Below, piece by piece: positions 1 to 13,600 of a DNA stretch of 64,000 nt. Source of the stretch: Rhyzopertha dominica (lineage: Eukaryota; Arthropoda; Insecta; Coleoptera; Bostrichidae). The stretch lies in contig QCXZ01000041.1 in NCBI GenBank assembly GCA_025024175.1, forward strand, positions 10,969,786 through 11,033,785, written 5' to 3'. Position 1 is the first letter of the stretch. The number at the start of each line of letters is the position of its first letter. A model generated the notes under the pieces. That model saw only the letters and a program-made list of their open reading frames with translations, ran no database searches and was not told where the DNA came from. The position numbers and the translations under genes were made by a program.

Positions 1-118
1 CACCTTTGATTTCGGCAGCATTAAAACGTGGGTCGTCCTTGATAAATTCGGTGACTAAAAACATATCTACAGCCGGCAAAATGTTCGAAGACGCTCTAAC
101 AAAGTATTCCGACGACAT
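1..118 (-). CDS. 5' coding exon of an unidentified protein, cut by the window edge
   Basis: On the minus strand an ATG at 118-116 opens a frame that stays open for 39 codons to the left edge. It begins MSSEYFVRASSNILPAVDMF and ends in ...AAEIKG. The codon use looks coding and no stop appears, whereas the DNA to the right (119 onward) is AT-rich and looks like 5' UTR or promoter, with an A-run just upstream of the ATG. The frame reads like the start of a soluble protein with no signal peptide. I have a weak memory of similar N-termini in uncharacterised insect proteins of transposon or nuclease type, but I cannot assign a family. If the missing gol 5' exons lie further left, this gene would sit nested in a gol intron on the opposite strand. 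Confidence 0.5.
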   Translation of the reverse strand, partial: MSSEYFVRASSNILPAVDMFLVTEFIKDDPRFNAAEIKG

Positions 119-1889
119 ACTGTTGAATTTATAAAAAAAAACAAACGAAAACACTCTCAAACATAACCAATAACGCAAACGAAATACGGAAAATAGCAGA
201 CGCTATCTTGTTTACATCGGGTGATACGTCACAGCCAGTCCTAGTCAATCTGAGCGTGTTGTAAAACTGCGTTGTTGTCACGTTGCGCACTGAGAAGTTG
301 TAAACAATTTATTTTGGTTAAAAAAATTTGCAGCATTATGGATACAGATACACACTTAGTTAATTAAGTACTCTTTTTTAATGTATAAAAGTTTGTATTT
401 TATAACTAGTGAACACACCCAATTATTATATTATCAACAAATGTTTCATTTCATTTCATTCATAACATGTTTTAGTTGTGATTATTAAGTATGAAATTGA
501 TTGTGGCAAACTGCAAGTCTGTTAGCTTTGATAGCTCTTTATAATTAAAACCTTGTTGTTTAAATTGCCGCAGTATCATTTAAACTGTTGTATGAAAACA
601 CTTTCTGTAGTTAACATTTGTGTTGTCTCTGGGAGCGCAATGTTTTTAATTAGCCTACATTCATAATTAACATTCTGCGAAATATCGTGCAGAATACTTT
701 TATTATCAACTGCATATAATTTTCATACATCTATCCGAGAGACTACTTTTATCTGCTTGTATCTGATCCCATAGGTAAAGAACTTTATCCTCTTCTTTTA
801 GCCATAGATTATGAAACGATTAATACAGTAATTCCTACCCACGGATACCAGCTTACAGATTAGATAAGCCGATCTACATCGATTTGGGAATTAGTAGGAA
901 AATATGTTGCTATAGCTGTCGTTTCCCATGGAAAAAACTACGTAATTGTCTAGTTTATGTGAATTATGTTGGGTGCTACATTTGAACGCATTGCGTAGGA
1001 TAATTGCCCATATTTCAGAATTGAGGGAGCGGCATGCCACGAAGTGAGTGGTTTGTGATAAGCGTTTATAATTCTTTGAATGAGTACTAATATGATGTGC
1101 TTGTAGTCTTTCGCCATGTTGACCTTTGAAAGTGTTAAGTTTGGACAAAATACTGGTAAGATCGTTGAAAAATGACAAAAGCCGAAAGCCACAGTTACAG
1201 AACAGGTCATGTAGTATGTCATTTAAAAGTCACTTACATTCTCTGCATGTTCGTGTTTATAAAACTGAAATTGGACAAACCATTTTAAAGTTATGAGAGT
1301 TTCAGTCTGTGACATAAGGTGGAGATTCTTGTACGCGCACTATGGATGACAACACTAGAGCAGAAGTAGATATTTTTGGAAGCCTATGGATAACATTCAT
1401 ATAGTACAGTGACTTCAATTTGTTGTGTGTTGTAGCATTTTTATGCACGTTTTGGAAAGTTGTAACTTCTGTATCATACCATACTCCAATAACTAATGTT
1501 TCCGTTCCCTTTGGTTATAATCGATTTTTAAATAAGCGTTATACAGCAACACAGACGAAGTATGGAGAGCGGTGGCGATAAAATTCGCAATTTTATGGTG
1601 TATGCTAGTGGCGGGAAGCGAATAAGTGTTAAAAATTAATGCTAAATATCAAGAAGTACAAATGAAAAAAATAAACTAATTATTATAAACTTGTTAATAG
1701 GGCAATATTTATAATTTATTACTAACTTAAAAATTAAAAGTTACACGATGCTTAAGTAAAATATAAAATAAATCACTACCCACTAACTAACAGTTTTTAA
1801 TAAGAATGCTCATTCAAATCAAGTAAATTCTAGGCCAGGACAAAATAAATTAAAGTTGAGTTTGCCTTATGTACAAGTCCTTTCGGAAA
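119..1889. other. Upstream/intergenic or intronic DNA, no gene seen
   Basis: AT-rich sequence. The first 200 bases are the likely 5' flank of the minus-strand exon at 1-118 and include a TACGTCA CRE-like heptamer at 225-231, which may be chance. No frame with coding character, splice-flanked exon or clear repeat was found in the remainder. Confidence 0.4.
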
Positions 1890-2560
1890 AATGAAAGAGG
1901 ATGCTTAGAAAACATGATATTTTAGTTGTTGATAGTACGCATAATAATTTAGGTAAAATTTTAAGTTCTACTAAAGATAAAGTATATTAAGAGGGTGAAG
2001 GTGTTTGCAAAATTACTTGGTCGTGCGGCAAGTGTTACATAGGTCAAACTAAAAGAAAAACGTGCTACTAGGCTGCAACAGATAGATAAATCTTCCGTAG
2101 CTGAACACTCATATTTGATTAAACACATGATTGATTGAAAGAAGCTACAGAAATTTGTAGGAATACTAATAATTTTAATAGGGATTGTGGAAATTATGAC
2201 TTTGGTGACATTTGGAAGGCTATTTTGTAGATATCTTTTATCAAGTAGTTCGTGTATATCTAGTAGGTAGGTAGTTCCTTTTTCGTCGTTAGGTTCATAT
2301 TTTATCAGGTTAGCACGCTGTTTTTATGACGTCTCGCTTCCTTGTATTTGTTTATTTACGTTCAAAATTTTGTTTGATCTTATGTCAGACAATTTTGAGG
2401 TTCTTCGTCTTTGACAAAGATTACAGGTGTAATCGAAACGTCAGACTATTAACTTTTTGTCAGTGTTTTAAAACGACAGGGATCTTTCCGAGAAAATATT
2501 ATCTTACATTATGGACGCTGAAAGCATTCACCCTCGTGTACTACTACAAATACTTACTGT
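1890..2560 (+). pseudogene. Penelope-like element fragment (GIY-YIG endonuclease end plus 3' tail)
   Basis: The plus strand reads a decayed GIY-YIG endonuclease start: GVCKITWSCGKCYIGQTKR at about 2001-2060, preceded in frame by LGKILSSTKDKVY and followed after a frameshift by SVAEHSYLIKHMID. The Cys residues and the YIGQTKR block are hallmarks of the C-terminal nuclease of Penelope-like elements (PLEs). Stops interrupt every frame. The reverse transcriptase part is missing, so this is a 5'-truncated dead copy. About 300 bases further on a hammerhead-like GATTAC/GTAATC stem followed by GAAACGTC (2419-2442) marks the PLE terminal region. Boundaries are approximate. Confidence 0.7.
2411..2442 (+). 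ncRNA. Degenerate hammerhead-ribozyme-like motif of a Penelope-like element
   Basis: A 6-bp stem, GATTAC (2419-2424) with GTAATC (2429-2434), is followed directly by GAAACGTC. The catalytic strand that should read CTGANGA reads TTGACAA, so two core positions are changed and it is probably inactive. It matches the pattern of the better preserved copies at 32.2, 47.4 and 48.7 kb. Confidence 0.45.
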
Positions 2561-2591
2561 AAAAAAATTAAAATAAATGTCAACGATTGCC

Positions 2592-2615
2592 GTCAGGTCA
2601 GGTCAGGTCAGGTCA
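2592..2615 (+). repeat. Short GGTCA tandem repeat
   Basis: Nearly five head-to-tail copies of the pentamer GGTCA. It is a small microsatellite directly after the Penelope fragment. Confidence 0.9.
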
Positions 2616-4515
2616 AAAATGTATTTTTGGTTAATTTCCAGTTGTTTTTTAACTTAGGGTTGTATCTTTTGCTGCAGCATTGTTCTTTACAACTGCATTT
2701 CCTTGATATTGTATTAACGTGTAGTAGTGTATTGTTTTTGTGGTGTTTTGTGATTTCTATAAGGTGCATTACCAACAACAATTATTTTTATACCGAGTTC
2801 TTCGCTAAGTTAGGGATTAGCATGTTCCCCGAATTCATCTCGAAGTGCTACTCAGGTTTTAGTACCCGATTTAACTATTAAGAGTCATTCAGGTAAAAAT
2901 CAATTTACCCACCCAGTCGCATTTCTTTTCGGTATATTCGCAAATAATCTTTTCGTAGAATCGTCTGCCCAATTTTTCGAGGAAGTGCGTCCTTTGGGTA
3001 AGGTAAACGCTACCTGAACATGCCATTCTAATCCAGTCTTTACTTTTTTATTTGTGCTATGATAACACATTTTTCTCGGTTTTATGAAATTCGTATGCAA
3101 TATGTTTTAAATCGGTTACCCTATACACTGGTAAATCCCGGGGTCAAACTGCTCGTAAGCCTCTTCTTTTCAGGATCACCTCACTACCAATTATATCGAT
3201 AGTTCTCATTGAGATACTCGTTTTATCTGATGTCTTTTATTTAACACTTTGTAAAGCATCTGAAGTACACTTCTAATTTTTGAAGCAGTTGTAAACACGA
3301 TATACCGGGTTATCAAGCCATAACGGACGAACTTTAAAACCTTGCTAAAATTTCAGTTTTGATGGTACAGGGTTAAAAATAAACAATATGTAGGCAAACT
3401 CAGAAAATATTATTGCCAAAAGGAATATATCAAAAACATACTAATAATTGTGATTATTTTTCACAATTTTGTCAATATCATTTGTCCATATTGTGTTTAT
3501 TTTACTTTAATTACCAGTTGTTCAACATTTTAAAGATTAAAAATGACATTCAGAAAATCAAATACTTACATTCTATTCGGATTCTTGTAATAGATACGTA
3601 CCGTCAACTTTATTAAGAGATTCTGTGGTATAAGAAAAAAGTGCTGGGTAATAAACTCAGTATTACATAATTTACATTGCTTAAATTACAAACTGCATGC
3701 TCTATAAATAAAAGCAATTTCATATATTATATTTGTTATCAGAGCGATTTAGCAAACAATTGTTTACAAATACCGACATTATTTAAATCCTTGTTTTGTT
3801 AGATAACCTTAAAATAACTATCCGGCTCTATAAGAAGCATCTTAACCGTATTACGTGATTATTTGTCTAAACCGTTGTAATAAATACGTAAGCCTTAATC
3901 GCACCCAGATGTAATCAGTAAAAATAGATTTTTTATTAATCGTGGTTTACTGCATGTACTTAAAGATATTGACATTTTAGATTTTCACATTATTTAAATT
4001 TATTACTCGGGATCGGAAACGAAAAATGGAAGGATATCAAGGTGCATCGTAGAAACAAAGCAACCTTCGTATTCAGTCTACTGGGTCTTCGAGTTCGAGT
4101 ATCGTTCTCAAATTCAAATTAAACACACATTTTGAAAGGAACTTTATCATCTGTTTGTTGATATCTGCACTACTCGTACAAAGTCTGTCTACAGTTTATG
4201 AAACTTTCAGATATTTTGGCACAATTGGTACTCTATCTAGCTCGACATTTTTGCTTCACTTGTTTCTGGCTTATTTGTACAAATCCTGTTTTTGAGATGG
4301 CCTCACGGAATATAGTCCGAATGCCTTAAATCGGGCAACCTTAGCGAGTAATTCCGGGAATTCCGAGTTTTGTGAAATGTAGTTTTCACAGATCCACCAT
4401 TTTCGTAGCGGATTTTAATTACGTTTATACGGTTTTATGTTCTCTGTGTTCTTGTTGCAAATAAAGTATTGATTACTGCAATGACTGCTGTATTTATTCG
4501 TAAATATTGTTATAG
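2616..4515. other. Non-coding DNA, probably gol intron
   Basis: No supported gene. I searched it for the missing N-terminal PA-domain exons of gol and saw none. It ends in the splice acceptor of the first visible gol exon. Confidence 0.4.
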
Positions 4516-4645
4516 GGAATATCAGCGCGGTATTTACATACAAAGGGAATGGAGAAGAGCTTGCAGAACTGGCTAACATCAGCAAAGTTCTAGTTCATAT
4601 CACCATAGGACCAAGTACCCCATCCAGATCTGCCGCCATCAATAG
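4516..4645 (+). CDS. gol: gol exon: end of PA domain
   Basis: Acceptor TATAG at 4511-4515 and donor GTAAGC at 4646. The exon carries 2 + 42 codons + 2 bases and reads [20 protein letters not shown], then [22 protein letters not shown]. Its last two bases (AG) join the first base (A) of the exon at 34761 to give Arg, producing the family's [10 protein letters not shown] junction. It is too short to stand out as an ORF; the splice phase and the fit across 30 kb are the evidence. Confidence 0.88.
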
Positions 4646-7600
4646 GTAAGCAAATAATTTTGCAGATCACTTCTTATTATTATAGCTTTAGTAAGTTTCA
4701 GAGGTATCATCTTGATGCTACCATTGATATTACTTACCATGCAGGGTGACTCTTTTTCTTCTTTTAATGGTTAGCTACTAAGGGTGTAGTATAGCCCGTT
4801 TGTGCCCATGCTATTACATGTAAAACGATTTTGCCCAGAGAAGCTAATTTTAAAGCCACTGCTCCAATTTTTTGATATGTTTTTATGTATACAAATCTCT
4901 AGGGCACTGCGTTGCGTATTTTTAATTTTTCCTTAAAATTTTTGCTAAAAAGCGGCTTTTGCTTTAGCATTTGCGTAATATGCGTATATTTCGGCTCATC
5001 AATAAAATTTTGGAAAAATAAAATGCAGTGCTCTTGGAATTGAACACAAGAATGTGTAGACATAAAAACAATTTTGTATGTAAAGTATTGTAGGAGTTAA
5101 ATCCAAAAAAAAACATAAGAAAAATGCATAATTTCACGCCCCACACAGGTAATACCTTAGTAATACCTAATTGCCTGTCGTAAAGTAGATTTCATCCTAA
5201 CCTGAGAGGTCTGCAAAGAACTTGACCCGAGGCGTTCTCTCATTGGTGAATGATAAGATTTATTGCACTTCACTTTTAAATACATTGCAATATTTGGGTG
5301 CTATACGAAGAATAAGGCGCTTTAAATTGCCGGCCTAATTTTATGTCTTCAGAAGAATACAAAATATTAATTTGAACTGTTAGCATTTGGTAACAGTTCT
5401 CACAGTTCTGTCTAATTATTTTCAATTTATTCTCACTCTCTTGTGATATTATAAACACATGTACAAGAAGACAATAGATTCTTATCTACAACCCTTTTCT
5501 AACTGAAATAATTATTGTCTTCCTAGAAACTTCTAATACATTGCCGATGATTTTCCCAGAAAGGATGAAATTCTGCAAATCTTTTGAGAAGCATCAAATA
5601 TTTGTATACTTGAATATAATGAATGTCCCGGTATGCCAGTTTATTTGGCCTAAGGATTAGTGTAATAAAAGCCAGGTAGCCCCAACCCGTATAGTATTTA
5701 TAAAAGTTACATCACTGTTACCATTACTTTTTGCAATTGTATATGCTCTGCAGCATATCTTATACCAGTTTTGTAGTAATTTTTTCATGAGTTGAAATTA
5801 CACTTGTCAGTCTCATATTCGTTGTTCGTTACAGCTCCGACATTACTGTCTTACTTTTTGATGCGGATTGAATTACGCCGTTACCATTTTATACCCTCTT
5901 TTGTTTTGAAGCTCTACCTAACTTTATAATAACCTTACAATTTCTGTAGTCCTTAAAATCGTGAATACTTTTTTAACAGATATTTTTATTTTGAATCCAG
6001 AAATACTCAAAAATTCTTTTAGGGAGTCACCTGTTTCTAGTTGTAACACAAACTTGCTATTTTTATGAAAACCATAGCTAGCTTTGCCATGGTCGAAAAA
6101 ATCTGTTATTATTCAATTTTTTAATGATTTAATCAGATTTGATGTTTACACCAAAAAAGCTGTGGAACCGGAGAACATACTGTATAGTATAGATTCAACG
6201 GTAATATAACAATATCTTGATAAATAGTGTTGACTGTTTACATTGTTATCAATTTTTCGAGAGTGCGAGACTGTCAATTTGACGAGACTAAACTGGCATT
6301 AATAATATGATAACTTTTGTCTATAATTATTATTNCCAATTTGACCGAGTCGAGTACCGCACTCGAGAAAATTTCAGACAACGTAAATAGTCGCTAATTT
6401 ATCAAGATTGATTGTCATTTGTTAGGATTATTGCCTAAATTAAATTTTAGAATACATTGTCGAACTTTTTTTTTGATCACAGACGTTACCGAATCGACTG
6501 GATCTTTTTATCTCTGACGTTTTCATTTATTTGGCATACTAGTGTACTTGATTAGAGATACTTATTAAAATAGTCGATTGTGACATTCGATTTTTCTAAT
6601 AATCGCTGTTATCGGCGTCGGATTGGTTATTATAAACTATAACTACGAATGTGATTTGCCAAAATTTAAATTGGACAGATGGAGGAAATAATCTGAAATA
6701 ATAATTTTAAATCTATTAAAAAGAATATGTCCCTATATCCATTTTAACGAAAAACAAGACTGTATTGAAGCATTTAAAAAATTGTGTTAATAGCTGATAT
6801 ATTGAAATAAACCTAACAATGTGTATTTGCTTAATTAGGAAAATGTTATTCCCGAAAAATCCAAGTTTGGGACATATCTCAAAATACTTGGCCCCTTCTG
6901 GATGCAAAATAATAATTACTGTCAAAAATATCTACATTTTCTTGTATTTACATACCTTAGCGTAGTATTGAGAACTGAAGGAATTTAGGTTATTTGAAAG
7001 TTCACTAGAGCTTTAAAATAAAAGACAAAAAATCGGCGACTTACGGTTTAACTAACAACAACAAAGTGAGAGTAATGTGCACACAGCAATTCTCCAGTAT
7101 TAATAGTTATGGAGATACCCTGTAATTAAAACGAAAATGGGACACCTTGTACCCTAGATAAATTAGTTCATCTAAACCTGTACACAGATAAGCAATACTT
7201 GCAAGTATAAGTAAATCCGACTATGAATGGGGGTTTTCAAAAAGAATTTCACTAAAGCTTGGAGTATTTGAACCAAAATAAAATCAGCTATGTTATAATT
7301 TCTATAATTGTCGTACTTCTATTTCTGTGCAAGAACTTTGGATAATTATAATTGATATCAATTCCACACTGCCTCACCTTTGAGCATATTAGATATCAAT
7401 TGTTAGTTATCATCTATGCAATACTAGTAACATTTCATATACCTACAAGTTGACTCTTTCAGGCCTTTTAGTTTCTAAAATCGCCATATCAATATGACCT
7501 TTAACCTCACGTCCCCACGGAAACAGTTTTACTAGAAAATAGTAAGGACATCACAGTTATACTAGTATTTTACAAACTCAGTCTGCCTGCTCTTTGAACG

Positions 7601-10600
7601 CCAGGATACAAATCGTATCCAAATAAGAAATTCTCCCATATAGAACATCCACCTTGGTACGGAAATTTATTGCCCCAAACTAAGTGAGCGCAATAAATGC
7701 AAGTAGTCTTGGTGGGTGGACCCTAGGGTTGCCAGATAGTCATATTAAGATTCCTGGATTTTGTCTGAAAATTCCGGGATATTTACACATTTTCCGGGAG
7801 ATTACTGGTGTGGTGTGCAAAAAATGTTTTATATTGAAAAAGTATTTTATTAAACCTTACATGTTTCCCAGCAATGGGAATAAGAAGTAAAGTATTTCTT
7901 CTTAGAAGGCTCACCAAGTTCTTCTGATGCCATTATCGAAACCAAAATGTAATTAAGGTTTGCAATTCAGTTTAGTAATAAAATATATTGACAAATAAAC
8001 CTAACAGTAGATATTACAATTCTTTCTCTTAAATACGACGCACCACTGAAGTTTACAGGTTGTACTATTTATAACTACAGTTTGTATTGAAAGATGCATC
8101 AAATAATGTACTGAAATGTATTTTCAGTTAATATTTTATTACAAAAAGCGTTATACAATATGGTCATTATCTATGCATTATCCAAAAGAGTTTAGGGCAG
8201 CCTCTCTATTTTCCAGTAACAAACACAAATATGTTCAAGAAAACTTGGTTTGTTTCGAAGTGTTTTAACAATTAACATGGTTGTTTTTGTTATGGTCAAT
8301 ATCTTTCACTTTATCTTTCATTTAAAAATTACCTATGTGTTCACAGTTTATATTTATAATAAGACGATAAACTACATTTTTGCGGTAAAAATAATAATGG
8401 TGACTTATTTTGAATTATTTTTCTGATATTTACCTACTTTAAAATACTTAGGTACTTAATTTTTTACTTACATTTGAAAGGAAGTTGTAACACAGTACTT
8501 CTAGCTTACGTAAAACAATAAACCCCATCTGTGTTTACACGTGCTTGAACCGCTTGTGATTCACAGTATCACAGTTGACATATTGTCATAACCTAACCTC
8601 ATAATGCGGGATATATGCGCGCGTCGCTTATACATCGGTGAAGGGGAACCCCAAATTATGGTATTACAACAGACGTGTGAATGATAAATATTTATTAGAA
8701 ATTTTTAACTGTTAATGATGCATATCATAATAAAATCATACCTGTTGCAAAATACCACAGAAAAATCTCAAGTTAATGTTTATTACTACCGAAGCCCCGG
8801 TTTTTATCCCAAATTCTATTATACTCTGATTCCGGGAGAAAATTTACCAATTACGGGAGCCGGGAGACCACCGTTGATTCCGGGAGACTCCCGGCCACTC
8901 CCGGCCACCTGGCAACCCTAGTGGACCCTAATATCTGAGGGTTTGTCTAAACTACTATTCGAACGAAATTCGATGAAAATAACCAGTGGCGCTCCCTAGC
9001 GGAATTTGAGTTTCGGGGTAGAAATTCCTTCAAACATTTTAAATGGAACCTACGTCATTTTAAAGCCTTTATCACAAGGAGTGTTGCTATTTAATTAATT
9101 TTACCATACGGGATAGTAAACCAATAAGTAGGTACATACAATGAAGCAAGTTCTGGACCTTATCATCGAAATTTAATTTGTACTTACTAATGGCTGAAAT
9201 ATGATTTCTTCATACTTAAGAAATACCCTCAAAATACTTAAAATTTTCACTTCACGTTACTGCAATTGAAGCTACGACTAGAAATTTTTTTTAGAATTTG
9301 TTGGTTATCTGCGTTGTTTTCAACTTTTGTGGCGATTTTTTAACGTGATCATCTTTTTTATCCACATACCTTTTAGAAAGCGCGTGAGTTTTCTATATGA
9401 GAACTTTCTAGTTAAGGTTGCAATGAAAATGTGCTCTTGTTTTATAAAGAGGAATTTTCCTGTCAGAAATCGAACCAGTAAAGCTTTCAACTACCCTCTG
9501 CGGGTAATTTCTTATCTTTATCTGTGACCGCGTCTTCACTTCAAAACGTAAGTTTTGTTGTTTGGTAGTTGCTGAATAACAAACGGTGCATCTTTGTATA
9601 TAACATATGTTGTTGTTATGCTCAATAGAAATAATAAATAACAGATTACTTAAATTTTCTCGTATTCCCATGTTTTCATTTTCATTCTAATTTACAAATT
9701 ATTTGTTTATTTTTTTATCAGCCATTGCCTACGGTGCAGTTTTACAACAGGCATTAAAATACCATTAGATGTAAATTTTTATTACCCCAACCCAGGGAGA
9801 GTTTGTTAACTACCTGAGGATATCCAAATTTGTCGGAGCCACCCCACCACCAGGGCTACGAAAACCACTCTTCTGTTTTCATTGGTCAGCCCTTTGCATA
9901 GCGGTAGGGTCATAACCAACCAGTTTGTTTCTCAAATTCACATTTTTCATTTCTTACACATTGCAGTCAGTGTTATTGTAGTTCGTGTGTGTACCAGTCG
10001 TGCTGCAATCTTGATGTGAGTGTTCGTTTTTGTATATTCCTGTTGTGTCGTTTATTTAAGTATGTATAGTGTATACTATTTAAGTAGTTGAACTTTCATT
10101 CACATCGCGAAATGCTTCTTCGAGGTTTATAAAGTTATTAAATTATTATTTTTTTAATTATTTGTTTATTTTTTATCAGCCATTGCCTACGGTGCAGTTT
10201 TACAACGGGCGTTAAAATACCATTAGATGTAATTTTTTATTACCCCAACACAGGGGGAGTTTGTTAACTACCTGAGGATTTCCAAATTTGTTGGAGCCAC
10301 CTCACCACCGGGGTTACGAAAACCACGCGTCTGTTTTCATTGGTCAGCCCTTTGCATAGGGGTAGGGTCATAACCAATCAGTTTGTTTCTCGAATTTACG
10401 TTTTGCATTTCTTACACATTGCGGTCAGTGTTATTGTAGTTCGTGTGTTTACCAGTCGTGCTGCAATCTTGATGTGAGTATTCGTTTTTGTATATTCCTG
10501 TTGTGTCGTTTATTTAAGTATGTATACTATTTAAGTAGTTGAACTTTCATTCACATCGTGAAACGCTTCTTCGAGGTTTATAAAATTTTTCTGGTTCGCT

Positions 10601-13600
10601 GCTTTTCTTTATAATAATTATATAATTTAAGTATCTCGGTAACTATTAATGCTAGTGGCTTGCATTTCAACATTACTGTCTTACTTTTTTGTCGTGAGTT
10701 GAGCTGTACCATCACCATTTTATATCGTCTTTTATTTCAAAGCTGTATACTTTTGAAGAATGTAACATTTGTTCAGTTCTCATTATCTCGCTCTAGTATG
10801 TAGATACATAAACCAGTGAAGGCATTTTATAGATTTTTTATTTTGAATACAGTGACGTCCTCATAACTCGTTTAGGGGCAATCTTGAGATATAAAATATG
10901 GAATAAACATTTCAATTTTAAAAAGAATATCTTCTTATTTGGAACATATATAAAGGTGCACATATAGTTTCTATCGGCAATCTAGAGTGCACTCTAACTA
11001 ATGAAAATCATTTGTTTATTTGGCGATAAGTAGCTATGTATGGTTCAACGTCACATTATTTACATCCATTTTGACGAAAAACGTAGTCTCATCCAATTAT
11101 TAGAATAATTGGAATAAACCAAAATTAGTAAAAATAACAATAACAAACAGCAATGTATACATTCGCCTTTCCAACCATAACAACGATCTCAAAAAGGTGA
11201 CCCCCTAAAAATTCTAAGTATGCCACTAAAATCAAAACAAAAGTATCTTTCTTCACAGTTTTTTTCCATCTGCGTATCCAGATAAGGTATTGAGAACTGA
11301 AGAAATGTTACATTATTCATTATTATATACTCTATAGCTTTAAAACAAAAGACGATATAAAAATTTATTGGTTTGTAATGCTAAATAAATGTGTGAAGTC
11401 TTTACGGTTTTTTATTAATTTAATAATTGCTAGTTTCGTTTGTACTGTACTTGTACCGTGTGTGTTTCTTATCTTCACATAATGTATCATTTTGTTGGTA
11501 GACTGCGCGTTATTTAGGCAGTGATATTTTTTCCATAATAAATACTAGTAATTCAATGACCATGTTCGNCATTTTGTTACTATAGTTTTGTACTTTGTTT
11601 ATTTTTATATTTGTTTGCTTCTTGCCTAGCAAGTAATTTTCATTTCAAGTTTATATCTGTAATGGTCCTTGTTCTTTTAACTTTTAATATTCATTCGTTG
11701 TAGGTAATGATTGCTGCCTCTTCCGGATCATTGTATATATTAGTATTTTGCTGCGTTCTACATCTATATGTTTATTAATTATATCAGATATAACATGAAG
11801 GGTATCTGATGAACTCCCTGCAGAATTGAGCTTTGCTTGATGCTGCTGAAGTTTGAGGCTACTAAGGTTCTTTCTTAATATTACTTCATTTGATATAAAT
11901 AAGTTATATAAGATATAGCATGAAGCGTATCTGGTGAACTTCCTGAAAGATTAAGCTTTGCTTGATCGATGTTGAAGCTTGAGGCTGCTAAGGTTCATTC
12001 TTAGTACTACTTTCATTTGATATAAATAAATAATATCAGATATAACATGAAGGGTATCTGATGAAATCCCTGCAAAAGCTTTGCTTGATGCTGCTGAAGT
12101 TTGAGGCTACTAAGGTTCTTTCTTAATATTACTTCATTTGATATAAATAAGTTATATAAGATATAGCATGAAGCGTATCTGGTGAACTTCCTGAAAGATT
12201 AAGCTTTGCTTGATCGATGTTGAAGCTTGAGGCTGCTAAGGTTCATTCTTAGTACTACTTTCATTTGATATAAATAAATAATATCAGATATAACATGAAG
12301 GGTATCTGATGAAATCCCTGCAAAAGCTTTGCTTGATGCTGCTGAAGTTTGAGGCTACTAAGGTTCTTTCTTAATATTACTTCATTTGATATAAATAAGT
12401 TATATCAGATATAGCATGAAGCGTATCTGATGAACTTCCTGGAAGATTAAGCTTTGCTTGATCGATGTTGAAGCTTGAGGCTGCTAAGGTTCATTCTTAG
12501 TACTACTTTCATTTGATATAAATAAATAATATCAGATATAACATGAAGGGTATCTGATGAACTTCCTGAAGGGTTGAGCTTTGCTCGATCGATGCTGAAA
12601 TATGGACTGTTAAGGTTCTTTCTTAATACTACTTCCATTTGATATAATTAAATTATATCAGATATAGCATGAAGCGTATCTGGTGAACTTCCTGGAAGAT
12701 TAAGCTTTGCTTGATCGATGTTGAAGCTTGAGGCTGCTAAGATTCATTCTTAGTACTACTTCCATTTGATATAAATAAATAATATCAGATATAACATGAA
12801 GGGTATCTGATGAACTCCCTGAAGGGTTGAGCTTTGCTCGATCGATGCTGAAGTTTGGACTGTTAAGGTTCTTTCTTAATACTACTTCCATTTGATATAA
12901 GTAAATTATATTAGATACAGCATGAAGCGTATCTGGTGAACTTCCTGGAAGATTAAGCTTTGCTTGATCGATGTTGAAGCTTGAGGCTGCTAAAGTTCAT
13001 TCTTAGTACTACTTTCATTTGATATAAATAAATAATATCAGATATAACATGAAGGGTATCTGATGATCTTCCTGAAGGGTTGAGCTTTGCTCGATCGATG
13101 CTGAAATTTGGACTGTTAAGGTTCTTTCTTAATACTACTTCCATTTGATATAAGTAAATTATATCACATATAGCATGAAGCGTATCTGGTGAACTTCCTG
13201 GAAGATTAAGCTTTGCTTGATCGATGTTGAAGCTTGAGGCTGCTAAAGTTCATTCTTAGTACTACTTTCATTTGATATAAATAAATAATATCAGATATAG
13301 CATGAAGCGTACCTGCTGAACTTTCTGAAGGATTGAACTTTGCTTGATCGATATTTGGACTGTTAAGGTTGTTTCTTAGTACTACTTCCATTGGATATAA
13401 ATAATATATATATATATAACATGAAGGGTATCTGATGAACTCCCTGGAGAATTGAGCTTTGCTTGATCGATGCTGCTGAAGTTTGATGCTGCTAAGGTTC
13501 TTTCTTAATATTACTTCCATTTGATATAAATATATAATATCAGATATAGCATGAGGCGCATCTGATGAACTTCCTGAAGGGTTGAGCTTTGCTCGAACGA

